Of a stretch of DNA of 32,343 nt, positions 16,869 through 24,576 are shown piece after piece. The DNA is taken from NCBI GenBank assembly GCA_937894955.1, contig CALAXO010000121.1:1-32343 (forward strand), given 5' to 3'. The translations under genes were made by a program, and so were the position numbers. Each line of letters opens with the position of its first letter. Within the stretch, counting starts at the first letter, position 1. The notes under the pieces were generated by a model. The model was not told where the DNA came from and made no database searches. It saw only the letters and a program-made list of their open reading frames with translations. Source of the stretch: an uncultured Clostridia bacterium (GTDB taxonomy: Bacteria > Bacillota > Clostridia > Christensenellales > CAG-138).

Positions 16869-17037
16869 TTTTGTTTCTCCTCTCTTTTCTATATGTTTTT
16901 TAATGCCGAAACTGCGGTTTATCTGCCGACAGGCTTCGGAACAACATCGACAACTCAAGCTTTCCTTTCGGAATGCACCGAACTGTTCATTGTTTTCTCG
17001 GGAAATCTTTAATCAGCTTCCCTCTTGTGTCCTTTAC

Positions 17038-17066
17038 ACTGTATGCATTCCTGCGCGGCATTATGC
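17038..17066 (-). promoter_or_regulatory. Candidate sigma-E promoter for yabP-yabQ
   Basis: On the minus strand GCATAAT (17060-17066) and CATACAGT (17038-17045) are 14 bp apart. The Bacillus sigma-E consensus is KMATATT, about 14 bp, CATACAHT; each box has one mismatch. The leader to yabP would be about 160 nt. Confidence 0.5.
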
Positions 17067-17369
17067 TGATGCCGATTACTCGGCAGAAACCTATTCTGTA
17101 TTAAGCAGTTATGCAGTTCTGCAGCAAACAATCAATGTTCTATGTCGTTTTTCAATTCAGGTTATATTATTTGCAATGCGCACATAAATGTTATAAAAAG
17201 CATTCATGCTGCAATTTCGTCAGCCCGACCGGCACTGTATCGGCGTTTGTTTTTCTTTGCCGCCGCATGTTAAAAAATATATTTTTAGCTTTCCGGGTTT
17301 TTTGTGGGGAAAAAAGCAAAAACTTGCATCAAACGGCAAGATAACCCGCTCGGAACGGAAAATTTGCTC

Positions 17370-17398
17370 TTGACGAAAACGCATTTCGGGAGTATGAT
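17370..17398 (+). promoter_or_regulatory. Sigma-A promoter for rho
   Basis: TTGACG (17370-17375), 17-bp spacer, TATGAT (17393-17398). Start near 17405, leaving a leader of about 127 nt. Confidence 0.75.
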
Positions 17399-17413
17399 AT
17401 AGGTGCGAGATAT

Positions 17414-17493
17414 TGGTATGCTGAATTGAAAACAGATTGAATTCTTAGCTCCGTTTTTCACGTTCGTCAGAGCTATCGGAATATGTCATACCA
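17414..17493 (+). promoter_or_regulatory. Structured leader of rho mRNA
   Basis: Two nested helices can form: TGGTATG (17414-17420) with CATACCA (17487-17493), and inside it TAGCTC (17446-17451) with GAGCTA (17470-17475). There is no T-run. Rho is autoregulated in other bacteria, so a control role is plausible but not shown. Confidence 0.4.
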
Positions 17494-17531
17494 TTGATAT
17501 AAAAAGACTAAACTTTGTGTGAGGTAATACT

Positions 17532-19709
17532 ATGACCAGAGAGCAGCTGCTCGAAAAAAGCTTGGAAAGCTTGCGCGAAATTGCAAAAGCTCAGGGCGTT
17601 AAATCTATTACTAAATATCGAAAAGCAGAACTTGTTGAGATTATTATGAACGGCGGCATAGTCGCCAGAAACCAGCCGATTTTCGGCGCTTACAGTCAAC
17701 TCAGTCAAATGCCTGATCCCCTTGCCGCCGCAAGAGCGAAGCAAGCTGCTCAGGCAGCAAAGGATGCAGGAGCTCCCGCCGCTGTTTCCGAAACTCCGCA
17801 GTCAGCTGTTAAAACGCAGCCCGCTGCCGCACCCTCGGAACCGCAGCCCACTGCCGCCGCCGCAAAAACATCACCGGAACAAATACCCGTTCCGACATTT
17901 GAAATGCCCAAGCCTTCCGCAGCTCCGCAGTTCCAGCCTGCTGCGCCGAAGCCCGCTCAGGGAACTGTTTCCGCGCCGACTCAAATGGCCGCTTCGATCC
18001 CAATGCAGCCTCACTCCGCACCCGCGCAGGAAAGCCCGCGTTCGGGCTTCACCCTCGGATACAACAGCTCACGGCAGCAGAGTTACGGCAGCCAACCTTT
18101 TTCAAAAGGTTATGATCGCAGTACTTATTCCTCTGTGCGTGACACCCGCAGTTACAGCCGCAGCGGGCAGAATTACCCCGCAGGCAATAACTCCGGCAGC
18201 TATCGTCAACCCAGAAACGAGCAGTATTCCTCCAACGATTCAAGCTATCGTCAGCAGCGCGGAAATGATTCTTTCCGTCAGCAGCCGCAGGATCCTTACC
18301 AGCAGCAAACTCTTTTCCCGCAGCAGGATTTTTATGCTCAGCAGGGTTATACTGCCCAGCCCCAGAGCGGTTTCCAGCCCGCTTATCCGCAGCAGGACAA
18401 TGCCTATCGTCAGCCCGCAGCAGGATACACCAATCCTGTCATGCCCGGTGTGAACTATCCTGCAAGGCAGGAGGGCTACTACAACGCCGAATACGGAACG
18501 AGCAACCCTGCCGTTCCCGAAATGATCGAAGCCGGTGAATGCGATGATGCCGAGGGCATTCTTGAAATAATGACCGACGGATACGGCTTTCTCAGGCGCG
18601 ACAACTACCTTCCCGGGACGAACGATGTTTATGTTTCAAACTCCCAGATCCGCCGTTTCCGCCTCCGCACCGGCGATCTTGTAACGGGCAAAACGCGCCA
18701 GACAAGAGAGAACAATCGCTATGTTGCTCTTATGTACATCACGGCAATCAACGGCATCAGTCCCGAAGAGGCCGCGCTGCGCAAGCCTTTTGAGGATCTC
18801 GTTCCTATCTTCCCGAACGAACGATTCACCCTTGAAACGCCCGGAAACAGTCAAAAGGCACTTGCAATTCGACTTATCGACCTGATCTCCCCCATCGGCA
18901 AAGGGCAGAGGGGTCTTATCGTTTCGCAACCCAAGGCAGGAAAAACCACCCTGCTTAAGTCCATTGCAAACGGTATTGCTCAAAACTATCCCGATGTTCA
19001 TCTTATTGTTCTTTTAATCGATGAACGTCCCGAGGAAGTTACCGATATGCAGCGCTCAATTAAGGGCGAAGTTGTTTATTCAACCTTTGACGAACTTCCG
19101 GAGCATCACACCCGTGTTGCCGAAATGGTTATGGAGCGTTCCATGCGCCTTGTTGAAATGGGCAAGGATGTTGTCGTTCTTATGGACTCCATCACAAGGC
19201 TTGCCCGTGCCTATAACCTGACCATCAATTCCACCGGCAAAACCCTGTCCGGCGGTATGGATCCGGGTGCACTGCATAAGCCCAAGCGTTTCTTCGGTGC
19301 TGCACGCAACATTGAAGACGGCGGAAGTCTCACGGTTATTGCAACCGCACTTGTTGAAACGGGTTCCCGCATGGACGATATGGTCTATGAAGAGTTTAAA
19401 GGCACCGGAAACATGGAGATTCATCTGGATCGCAAGCTTTCCGAAAAGCGCATCTTCCCCGCCGTTGACATATATAAGTCCGGCACAAGACGCGAGGAGC
19501 TGCTGCTCACGGACGATGAGCTTGACTGCGTCACCCGTATGCGCCGGATGCTCTCCGGCGGAAATACAGCAGAAGTTACGGAACAGGTTATCAACATGCT
19601 TGAGAAAGCACCGACCAATGCTGAATTCTGCACGCTCTTCAAAAACTATATCGCAATGTATGAAAAGGATGGCTATATGTCCGCGGGAAGAACGCCGCTC
19701 AGACGGTGA
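17532..19709 (+). CDS. rho: Transcription termination factor Rho with long disordered prion-like linker
   Basis: Hexameric RNA-dependent ATPase that ends transcription. Most Rho proteins have about 420 residues; this has 725. Residues 1-42 are the Rho N-terminal helical domain. Residues about 50-170 are Ala/Pro/Gln-rich and about 172-330 are rich in Gln, Tyr, Ser and Asn (about 25 Gln and 18 Tyr in residues 181-330 by my count). The RNA-binding cold-shock domain follows (about 336-410, GILEIMTDGYGFLR), then the ATPase with Walker A QPKAGKTT (466-473), LLIDERPEEVTDM (494-506), Walker B VVVLMDSITRLARA (547-560) and the C-terminal Rho region. The catalytic part looks intact. GAGGT lies 6 nt before the ATG. 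Clostridium botulinum Rho also has a prion-forming linker. Confidence 0.97.
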   Translation: MTREQLLEKSLESLREIAKAQGVKSITKYRKAELVEIIMNGGIVARNQPIFGAYSQLSQMPDPLAAARAKQAAQAAKDAGAPAAVSETPQSAVKTQPAAAPSEPQPTAAAAKTSPEQIPVPTFEMPKPSAAPQFQPAAPKPAQGTVSAPTQMAASIPMQPHSAPAQESPRSGFTLGYNSSRQQSYGSQPFSKGYDRSTYSSVRDTRSYSRSGQNYPAGNNSGSYRQPRNEQYSSNDSSYRQQRGNDSFRQQPQDPYQQQTLFPQQDFYAQQGYTAQPQSGFQPAYPQQDNAYRQPAAGYTNPVMPGVNYPARQEGYYNAEYGTSNPAVPEMIEAGECDDAEGILEIMTDGYGFLRRDNYLPGTNDVYVSNSQIRRFRLRTGDLVTGKTRQTRENNRYVALMYITAINGISPEEAALRKPFEDLVPIFPNERFTLETPGNSQKALAIRLIDLISPIGKGQRGLIVSQPKAGKTTLLKSIANGIAQNYPDVHLIVLLIDERPEEVTDMQRSIKGEVVYSTFDELPEHHTRVAEMVMERSMRLVEMGKDVVVLMDSITRLARAYNLTINSTGKTLSGGMDPGALHKPKRFFGAARNIEDGGSLTVIATALVETGSRMDDMVYEEFKGTGNMEIHLDRKLSEKRIFPAVDIYKSGTRREELLLTDDELDCVTRMRRMLSGGNTAEVTEQVINMLEKAPTNAEFCTLFKNYIAMYEKDGYMSAGRTPLRR

Positions 19710-19741
19710 TCTGCCATTGAATTAACATAGCACATTATACA

Positions 19742-19779
19742 CAAGCCCTCGCCGAATGCTGCGGCGAGGGCTTGCTTTA
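19742..19779 (+). terminator. Terminator-like hairpin after rho
   Basis: A perfect 12-bp stem, CAAGCCCTCGCC (19742-19753) with GGCGAGGGCTTG (19763-19774), followed by CTTT. The T-run is short but the stem is strong. Confidence 0.7.
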
Positions 19780-19796
19780 AAACAAAAAACATGAAT

Positions 19797-19826
19797 AAAG
19801 CCTTTTGCTGATCGGCAAAAGGCTTT
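19797..19826 (-). terminator. Terminator of tRNA-Asn
   Basis: On the minus strand, directly after the tRNA CCA end, AAAGCCTTTTGC pairs with GCAAAAGGCTTT, 12 bp with a 6-nt loop. T6 follows about 6 nt beyond the stem. Confidence 0.75.
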
Positions 19827-19902
19827 TGGCTCCCCCTGTTGGACTCGAACCAACGACACTGCGGTTAACAGCCGCATGCTCTACCGACTGAGCTAAGGAG
19901 GA
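19827..19902 (-). tRNA. tRNA-Asn (anticodon GTT)
   Basis: The 76-nt gene folds fully: acceptor TCCTCCT/AGGGGGA (one T-G pair), D stem GCTC/GAGC, anticodon stem TGCGG/CCGCA with loop CTGTTAA (anticodon GTT), five-base variable loop, T stem GTTGG/CCAAC with loop TTCGAGT, discriminator G and an encoded CCA. A strong promoter lies just upstream and a terminator just downstream, so it is its own unit. Confidence 0.98.
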
Positions 19903-19925
19903 ATATTCTTTTCTCAACACTTGTT

Positions 19926-19954
19926 ATTATACCTCCAACCGACTTAAAATGCAA
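19926..19954 (-). promoter_or_regulatory. Sigma-A promoter for tRNA-Asn
   Basis: Minus-strand TTGCAT (19949-19954), 17-bp spacer, TATAAT (19926-19931). Start near 19919, about 17 nt before the mature tRNA. Confidence 0.8.
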
Positions 19955-19972
19955 GAGTTTTTGATAATATAT

Positions 19973-20698
19973 TTATTTTCCGCGTACTTTGATTATCTGC
20001 TCAAAGGAATACTCCGCATACTCATAGATAATCAGATCCAGCTCTTTTCGCACATTGTCGGGCAGTTTAACTCTTCCCATTTGCGGCAGGGGCAGCAGAA
20101 TCATGCGGCGCAGTGCTTCAGCCGAAAGCGCACTGATCACACGGCAGCCGACACCGCAATAATCGCAAAGTGTTCCTCCCTGCACTTTTGAAAATGCAAC
20201 CTCCTTCTGCTTTCTCAAATCCTTCCCGCAGCGCACGCAATGCGTCAGGACGGGTTTATAGCCGGCAAGGCAGAGCATTTTGGCCGTGGAACAGAGTTCA
20301 ATATCTATAGGATTGTTGTCTCCGTATGCAAGGAAGCTCAGTGCATGATAACACAAAGGAAAAAGTTCCGCACCGCCGTGATTATACGCAATAATTTCCG
20401 CAAAACGAAGAATCTGGTTTGCAGAAACAAGTCTTTCATAATCCTCTCTTATCGGATAAAACGATTCCTTAATTGTCGTTGACGATGCATACAATATTCC
20501 GCCGCGTTCATACACAACAAACTCACCGTAGCAGCATTGTTCCGAGACGGTATCAGTTGAAGCGGAGCTTTTTTTTCGACAGCTGCGCACAGTGACGGCG
20601 ACAGCACCGCGTTCCTGCGTTAGGACAGTCAGTATGCGGTCGTTGTCGCGATAATTCGCATATCTCAATACTATTCCGTTCAGTGTTTCAAATGCCAT
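19973..20698 (-). CDS. recO: DNA repair protein RecO
   Basis: RecO works with RecR and RecF to load RecA on single-stranded DNA during recombinational repair. The 241 residues open with the OB-fold domain (ETLNGIVLRYANYRDNDRILTVLT...RGAVAV) and contain a four-Cys zinc site, C..C in HCVRCGKDL and C..C in TLCDYCG. I start at ATG 20698 on the family N-terminus; the ribosome site (GGA) is weak, and upstream Met codons to 20749 add a segment unlike RecO. In Bacillus it follows era and yqzL; here it is separated from era by a plus-strand small gene, so it must have its own promoter, which I could not find. Confidence 0.93.
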   Translation of the reverse strand: MAFETLNGIVLRYANYRDNDRILTVLTQERGAVAVTVRSCRKKSSASTDTVSEQCCYGEFVVYERGGILYASSTTIKESFYPIREDYERLVSANQILRFAEIIAYNHGGAELFPLCYHALSFLAYGDNNPIDIELCSTAKMLCLAGYKPVLTHCVRCGKDLRKQKEVAFSKVQGGTLCDYCGVGCRVISALSAEALRRMILLPLPQMGRVKLPDNVRKELDLIIYEYAEYSFEQIIKVRGK

Positions 20699-20863
20699 GT
20701 TGAATCCATACCGCTGTATCACGTTGTTCCGCACACTTTGCGAACACAAAGATGCATGCTTGAAAGCTTATGTGTTTATTTTCGTTTTTCGGGAACACTA
20801 AGCTCACTTCGATAAGGCAGCTCGGAGTATTTCCAAGTATGTTACCGCAACGAAAAGGAGGGC

Positions 20864-21067
20864 ATGATGAACAACCATTCAGTCACGGAAAGCGGCACTG
20901 CGGACAATCAGGAACCGCTCTTTTCCGAAACATTTCGCAAAAATTGCGACTGGGCTTCAAGCAGCGAAAACGTACAAAAATCTCTTTGGACAGATTTTGC
21001 CGCAACGGGAAATGTTGAAGCTTATCTCAGGTACCGCCGCGCTTCCGCGCAGCGAAAAAATGAATAA
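20864..21067 (+). CDS. Small YqzL-like protein
   Basis: 67-residue hydrophilic protein. Its C-terminal half, SLWTDFAATGNVEAYLRYR, resembles the Bacillus YqzL pattern (W..F..TG....YL.Y), and YqzL lies between era and recO in Bacillus, just as here. The N-terminal 40 residues are longer than in YqzL. Function is unknown. AAGGAGG lies 4 nt before the ATG at 20864 and 7 nt before a second ATG at 20867, which may be the true start. A hairpin at 21073-21097 follows. It is on the opposite strand to era and recO, unlike Bacillus. Confidence 0.75.
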   Translation: MMNNHSVTESGTADNQEPLFSETFRKNCDWASSSENVQKSLWTDFAATGNVEAYLRYRRASAQRKNE

Positions 21068-21072
21068 TCGGC

Positions 21073-21099
21073 GAGTATTGCAAAATCAGCAATGCTCTT
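21073..21099. terminator. Two-way terminator between the yqzL-like gene and era
   Basis: GAGTATTGC (21073-21081) pairs with GCAATGCTC (21089-21097), including one G-T pair, around a 7-nt loop. A short T-run follows on the plus strand; on the minus strand a T6 occurs about 12 nt after the stem. Confidence 0.6.
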
Positions 21100-21121
21100 T
21101 CGCACGAATGCTGTCCGTCGT

Positions 21122-22042
21122 TTAAAAATCGGGCGTGAAGCCGAATTCCTTCAGCGCGGAAGCACTGTTGCGCCAGTCGGGACGAACCTTTACCCAAAGC
21201 TGAAGGTTCACCTTCGTTCCGAAAAGCCATTCTATATCGCGACGTGCTTCCGAACCGATGCGTTTAAGCATTCTCCCGCCGTGTCCGATTATTATACCTT
21301 TGTGTGTTTCACGTTCGCAATAAATGGTTGCAAAAACATCGTGTATCCCGTCTTCACGGAGCTTGATTTTGTCAATGCCTACACCTATGCCGTGCGGTAT
21401 CTCATCCCGCAGCAGTTTCAATGCGTTTTCACGTATCATTTCGCCGCAGATCGCCCACATAGGCTGATCCGTCACCATATCATCAGGATAATACTGCGGA
21501 CCTTCGGTCAGGTATTTGCAAAGAATTGCTTCAAGTTTATCCACATTTCGGCCTGTTTCTGCGCTTATTGCAACAATGTCCTTTATGTAAGGTTCTTTTT
21601 CAAGTCGTTCGCGAATCTCGTCGATATCTCCGAGACTCACAAGGTCGCTTTTGTTAATTGCGGCAACCACGGCTGTTTTTCCGCAGCGTTCGCCGAGTCC
21701 GGACAGAAGCAATTCATCCTTTTCGCGTATTCCGACGGAAGCGTCAAGCATCAAAAGTACCGCTTCAACCTCGTTCACGGCATCAAATGCGACTTTAAGC
21801 ATGTATTCGCCCAAACGATTTCTCGGTGCCGTCACTCCGGGAGTGTCAAGAAAAATTATCTGATAATCCTTTCTTGATACAATGCCCGTTATCCTGTTGC
21901 GCGTTGTTTGTGCCCTGTCGGAAACGATGCTGATTTTTTGCCCGACCATGCGGTTCATCAATGTTGATTTTCCGACATTCGGAGAACCGATTATCGTTAC
22001 GAATCCGGATCTGTACGCTGCTTTATTCCGTGTTTGTGTCAT
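21122..22042 (-). CDS. era: GTPase Era
   Basis: Era is an essential GTPase that binds the 3' end of 16S rRNA and helps mature the small ribosomal subunit. The 306 residues have G1 GSPNVGKST (19-27), G3 DTPG (66-69), G4 NKSD and a C-terminal KH domain (GIIIGHGGRMLKRIG, then DIEWLFGTKVNLQLWVKV). GGAG lies 6 nt before the ATG at 22042. The cdd stop is only 3 bp upstream and ybeY-cdd-era are tightly packed, so they are co-transcribed. The length is usual. Confidence 0.97.
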   Translation of the reverse strand: MTQTRNKAAYRSGFVTIIGSPNVGKSTLMNRMVGQKISIVSDRAQTTRNRITGIVSRKDYQIIFLDTPGVTAPRNRLGEYMLKVAFDAVNEVEAVLLMLDASVGIREKDELLLSGLGERCGKTAVVAAINKSDLVSLGDIDEIRERLEKEPYIKDIVAISAETGRNVDKLEAILCKYLTEGPQYYPDDMVTDQPMWAICGEMIRENALKLLRDEIPHGIGVGIDKIKLREDGIHDVFATIYCERETHKGIIIGHGGRMLKRIGSEARRDIEWLFGTKVNLQLWVKVRPDWRNSASALKEFGFTPDF

Positions 22043-22045
22043 TGT

Positions 22046-22465
22046 TTACTCCATATCTTTTTTTGAGAATGCAAGGGGCAGCAGTTCGCCGAGAGAAAGA
22101 ATTCTGTATTCACCTTCCCGATTTATGCATATAACAGGCATTTCCGCATCACAGAACTCCGCAAGCACCTGCCTGCACACTCCGCACGGAGACGTAAAAT
22201 TATCGCTGTCCGAAGCGACGGCGATTGCGGAAAATTGACGCTCACCCTCGTAAACTGCTTTAAATACAGCCGTTCGTTCCGCACAGTTTGTCGGTGTGTA
22301 GCCTGCGTTTTCTATATTGCAGCCGCAATACAGCGTTCCGTTTTTTGACATCAAACAAGCCCCGACGCGGAAATGTGAATAAGGCGCATATGCGCGTTCG
22401 CGTGCATCGAGTGCAAGTTCAACAAGTTGATTAACCTTTTGTTCCGTCAGTTCAAAACCTTTCAT
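22046..22465 (-). CDS. cdd: Cytidine deaminase
   Basis: Zinc enzyme that turns cytidine and deoxycytidine into uridine and deoxyuridine for pyrimidine salvage. The 139-residue protein has the HFRVGA stretch (31-36), NCAERTA with zinc ligand C61 and catalytic E63, and PCGVCRQ with ligands C94 and C97. This is the small homotetrameric class with three Cys ligands. I start at 22465, where GGAG lies just upstream, not at the in-frame ATG at 22480. Its neighbours are ybeY (2 bp away) and era (3 bp), a Bacillus-like order except that dgkA is missing. Confidence 0.96.
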   Translation of the reverse strand: MKGFELTEQKVNQLVELALDARERAYAPYSHFRVGACLMSKNGTLYCGCNIENAGYTPTNCAERTAVFKAVYEGERQFSAIAVASDSDNFTSPCGVCRQVLAEFCDAEMPVICINREGEYRILSLGELLPLAFSKKDME

Positions 22466-22467
22466 AT

Positions 22468-22998
22468 TCACTCCGTGCATTTATCAATTTGTTTTGCAAT
22501 TGCGGACATTATTCTCCGCTGATGTTCAAGCATAACCGTTTCATCCTCCGGCCGCATATGATCAAAACCCAAAAGATGAAGCACTCCGTGAACGGTAAGG
22601 AACATCAGTTCGCGCTCCGTCGAATGCCCAAGGGCTGCGCCCTGTTCCGCAGCGCGCGGAACCGAAATCATAATATCACCCAGGAAATCATCCGGAATGC
22701 TGAGTATTTCATCCCCTTCATCCGCAGGGAAACTCAAAACATCCGTCACTCTGTCAACATTGCGATATTCGCGGTTGTATGCATGGATCGTTTCATCGTC
22801 AGTCAAAACGATCGAAACACCGCGCCCGGCAGCACCTTCAATCGCAAGAGCGGAAAGCACGGCCGTTTGCACCGCATCAGCATCCGGCTGTGCGGCGTCA
22901 TAATTCATGGTTTCAATGCTCACCGCAGAGGATTTAATGTTCCGTTCGATTCGGTCTTCGCCGTCCTTTTTTGTTATATCTTCATGCTTGCTGTCCAC
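22468..22998 (-). CDS. ybeY: rRNA maturation endoribonuclease YbeY
   Basis: Metal-dependent RNase needed for 16S rRNA 3'-end maturation and ribosome quality control. The zinc motif HGVLHLLGFDH (H...H.....H) is present, preceded by VTDVLSFP and LGDIMIS, all typical. I chose the GTG at 22998 because GGAGG lies 9 nt upstream; it overlaps the end of pgpH by 17 bp, implying coupled translation, and gives 176 residues. The alternative ATG at 22908 (MNYDAAQPD...) gives a length closer to many YbeY proteins but has only a weak ribosome site. The extra N-terminal 30 residues are charged and of unknown use. Confidence 0.94.
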   Translation of the reverse strand: MDSKHEDITKKDGEDRIERNIKSSAVSIETMNYDAAQPDADAVQTAVLSALAIEGAAGRGVSIVLTDDETIHAYNREYRNVDRVTDVLSFPADEGDEILSIPDDFLGDIMISVPRAAEQGAALGHSTERELMFLTVHGVLHLLGFDHMRPEDETVMLEHQRRIMSAIAKQIDKCTE

Positions 22999-24475
22999 TT
23001 GTTTTTTCCTCCAAAGGCGGATACTCCACCCGTTCATGATACTGAGCCGAAAGAGTTTTTAAAAAACTCTGCTCGATTTTCTTGATATCTTTTGCCGTAA
23101 GCGGAGATTCACTGAGCTGTCCGTCCTCACGCAGCCACAGGCCGTTTATCACTTCGTGAACTTTATCCGCAATCATCTCGCAAGTCGGATTTTTCATTGA
23201 ACGCACAGCTGCCTCACAGCAGTCGGCAAGCATTATTATCGCACTTTCCTTTGTTGAAGGCTTGTTTGCTTTGTAACGGTAAGCAGCGGCATCAACCGCC
23301 TCGGGCGAACCCGCAGCATTCACAGCCTTGTTATAGAAAAAGCGTACAAACGAGTCTCCGTGGTGCTGAGCAACAATTTCAACGACTTCGGACGGGAATT
23401 TATGCTTCGTCAGCAAAGCGACTCCGTCACTCCGGTGAGCGATTATCCGCCGCGCACTCTCCTCGGGCGGAAGTTCATCGTGAATATTATAGTCACGCTG
23501 ATTCTCTTTAAAGTGTGCGGGACTTGTGAGTTTGCCGACATCGTGATAATACGCTGCAACCTTGCACAAAAGCGGGTTTGCTCCCACTTCATCCGCCGCC
23601 GATTCCGCAAGCGCCGCAACAAGGATGGAATGATGATAAGTGCCCGGCGCTTCAAACATCAGCCGCTTCAGTATCGGATTGTTATTGTTCAAAAGGTCGT
23701 TGAGTCTCGCTTCTGTTGTTACATCGAAAATGCTTTCGCATACGGGCATCAGCCCGGTTGCGAGCACACCGCATATCACGGAACCTGCAAACAGACGGCA
23801 GGCATCAAGGAGCACATCTGCAATCGGGGCACCGAAGAAGGCTTGTACACATATCAGAATAAAACAGGAAACAATGCCGCCGATGACGCCGGAAACAATC
23901 GATGAAGTTCTGCCCTTGTTAATTTTGAGCGCAATTACCGCGGCAAAACCGCCGGCGGAAACAGCAGCGAGCATTGAAAACGGCTTGTATGCAAGAGCCG
24001 CATCGGGAAAACAGGCAAACAAAGCTGCATATACAGCCATCATGGCTGTACATGCGTATGCACAATGTCTTCCGACAAGCAGTGCGGCAAGAATAATTCC
24101 GAGGAATGCCGCTGTAAAAGCATATCCGATGCAGGTTGTAAACGCACTCAGCACCGTTGAAACGATAAGAAGGATTGCTGTTATCAACAGCTGCTTGAGA
24201 TTCTTGGTTATGCGGTTTCTTTCCGCAAACAATAGCAAGCCGAATCCCGCCGTTGTTGCAAGTGAAGCAACTCCGCAAATCAATGCGCACATCACATACC
24301 CGCCGTGTGAAATTCCTGCTTTTGCGCCCGCATCCGCAAGACGCAGATAAAAGGCGAAATACTCTGCAATTGCCGTGCATGCAAGCACGATAAACGCGCT
24401 TCGCGGGGTGACGGCTCTTTTTGTTCCGCCCGCTCTGCCGACATTTCTGCTGCGTTTTTTTGCTTGTTTCTGCAT
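22982..24475 (-). CDS. pgpH: HD-domain membrane protein of the PgpH/YqfF family, short form
   Basis: PgpH is a membrane phosphodiesterase that breaks down cyclic di-AMP. This 497-residue protein has seven or eight hydrophobic helices (about 27-245) and a cytosolic HD domain: YHHS (280-283), YYHDVGK (309-315), AHRSDG (346-351), AQHHGDS (369-375) and MLADCCEA. The long extracellular 7TMR-HDED domain of Listeria and Bacillus PgpH (about 700-720 residues in all) is missing; only about 12 residues lie between the first and second helices. It begins with a very basic N-terminus. It sits between phoH and ybeY, as in Bacillus, which supports the name. Activity is inferred from the intact HD residues. 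Confidence 0.88.
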   Translation of the reverse strand: MQKQAKKRSRNVGRAGGTKRAVTPRSAFIVLACTAIAEYFAFYLRLADAGAKAGISHGGYVMCALICGVASLATTAGFGLLLFAERNRITKNLKQLLITAILLIVSTVLSAFTTCIGYAFTAAFLGIILAALLVGRHCAYACTAMMAVYAALFACFPDAALAYKPFSMLAAVSAGGFAAVIALKINKGRTSSIVSGVIGGIVSCFILICVQAFFGAPIADVLLDACRLFAGSVICGVLATGLMPVCESIFDVTTEARLNDLLNNNNPILKRLMFEAPGTYHHSILVAALAESAADEVGANPLLCKVAAYYHDVGKLTSPAHFKENQRDYNIHDELPPEESARRIIAHRSDGVALLTKHKFPSEVVEIVAQHHGDSFVRFFYNKAVNAAGSPEAVDAAAYRYKANKPSTKESAIIMLADCCEAAVRSMKNPTCEMIADKVHEVINGLWLREDGQLSESPLTAKDIKKIEQSFLKTLSAQYHERVEYPPLEEKTSGQQA

Positions 24476-24576
24476 TTTATCCTCCTGTTGCTTTTACCTG
24501 ACAGTCAAAATCGGAGAAAGTCCCGATGTTTTCTTCCGCCGTACATTGCCTTAAAGCAAAGTTCTCACAGAGCTCT

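Larger units (their letters stand above)
16869..17531. other. Intergenic region between yabP and rho
   Basis: The 663 bp are AT-rich and I see no convincing gene. A 77-codon plus-strand ORF (17111-17344) has an odd composition and no ribosome site. Recognised parts are the sigma-E-like promoter of yabP (17038-17066), the rho promoter (17370-17398) and the structured rho leader (17405-17531). Confidence 0.65.

Noticed and set aside
17111..17344. Plus-strand ORF of 77 codons before rho
   Set aside because: AT-rich, odd Cys/Phe composition, no ribosome site, and it stops before the rho promoter.
19827..19902. tRNA gene as an integration site
   Set aside because: Both flanks are core genes (rho, recO) with no integrase, and I see no direct repeat of the tRNA 3' end.
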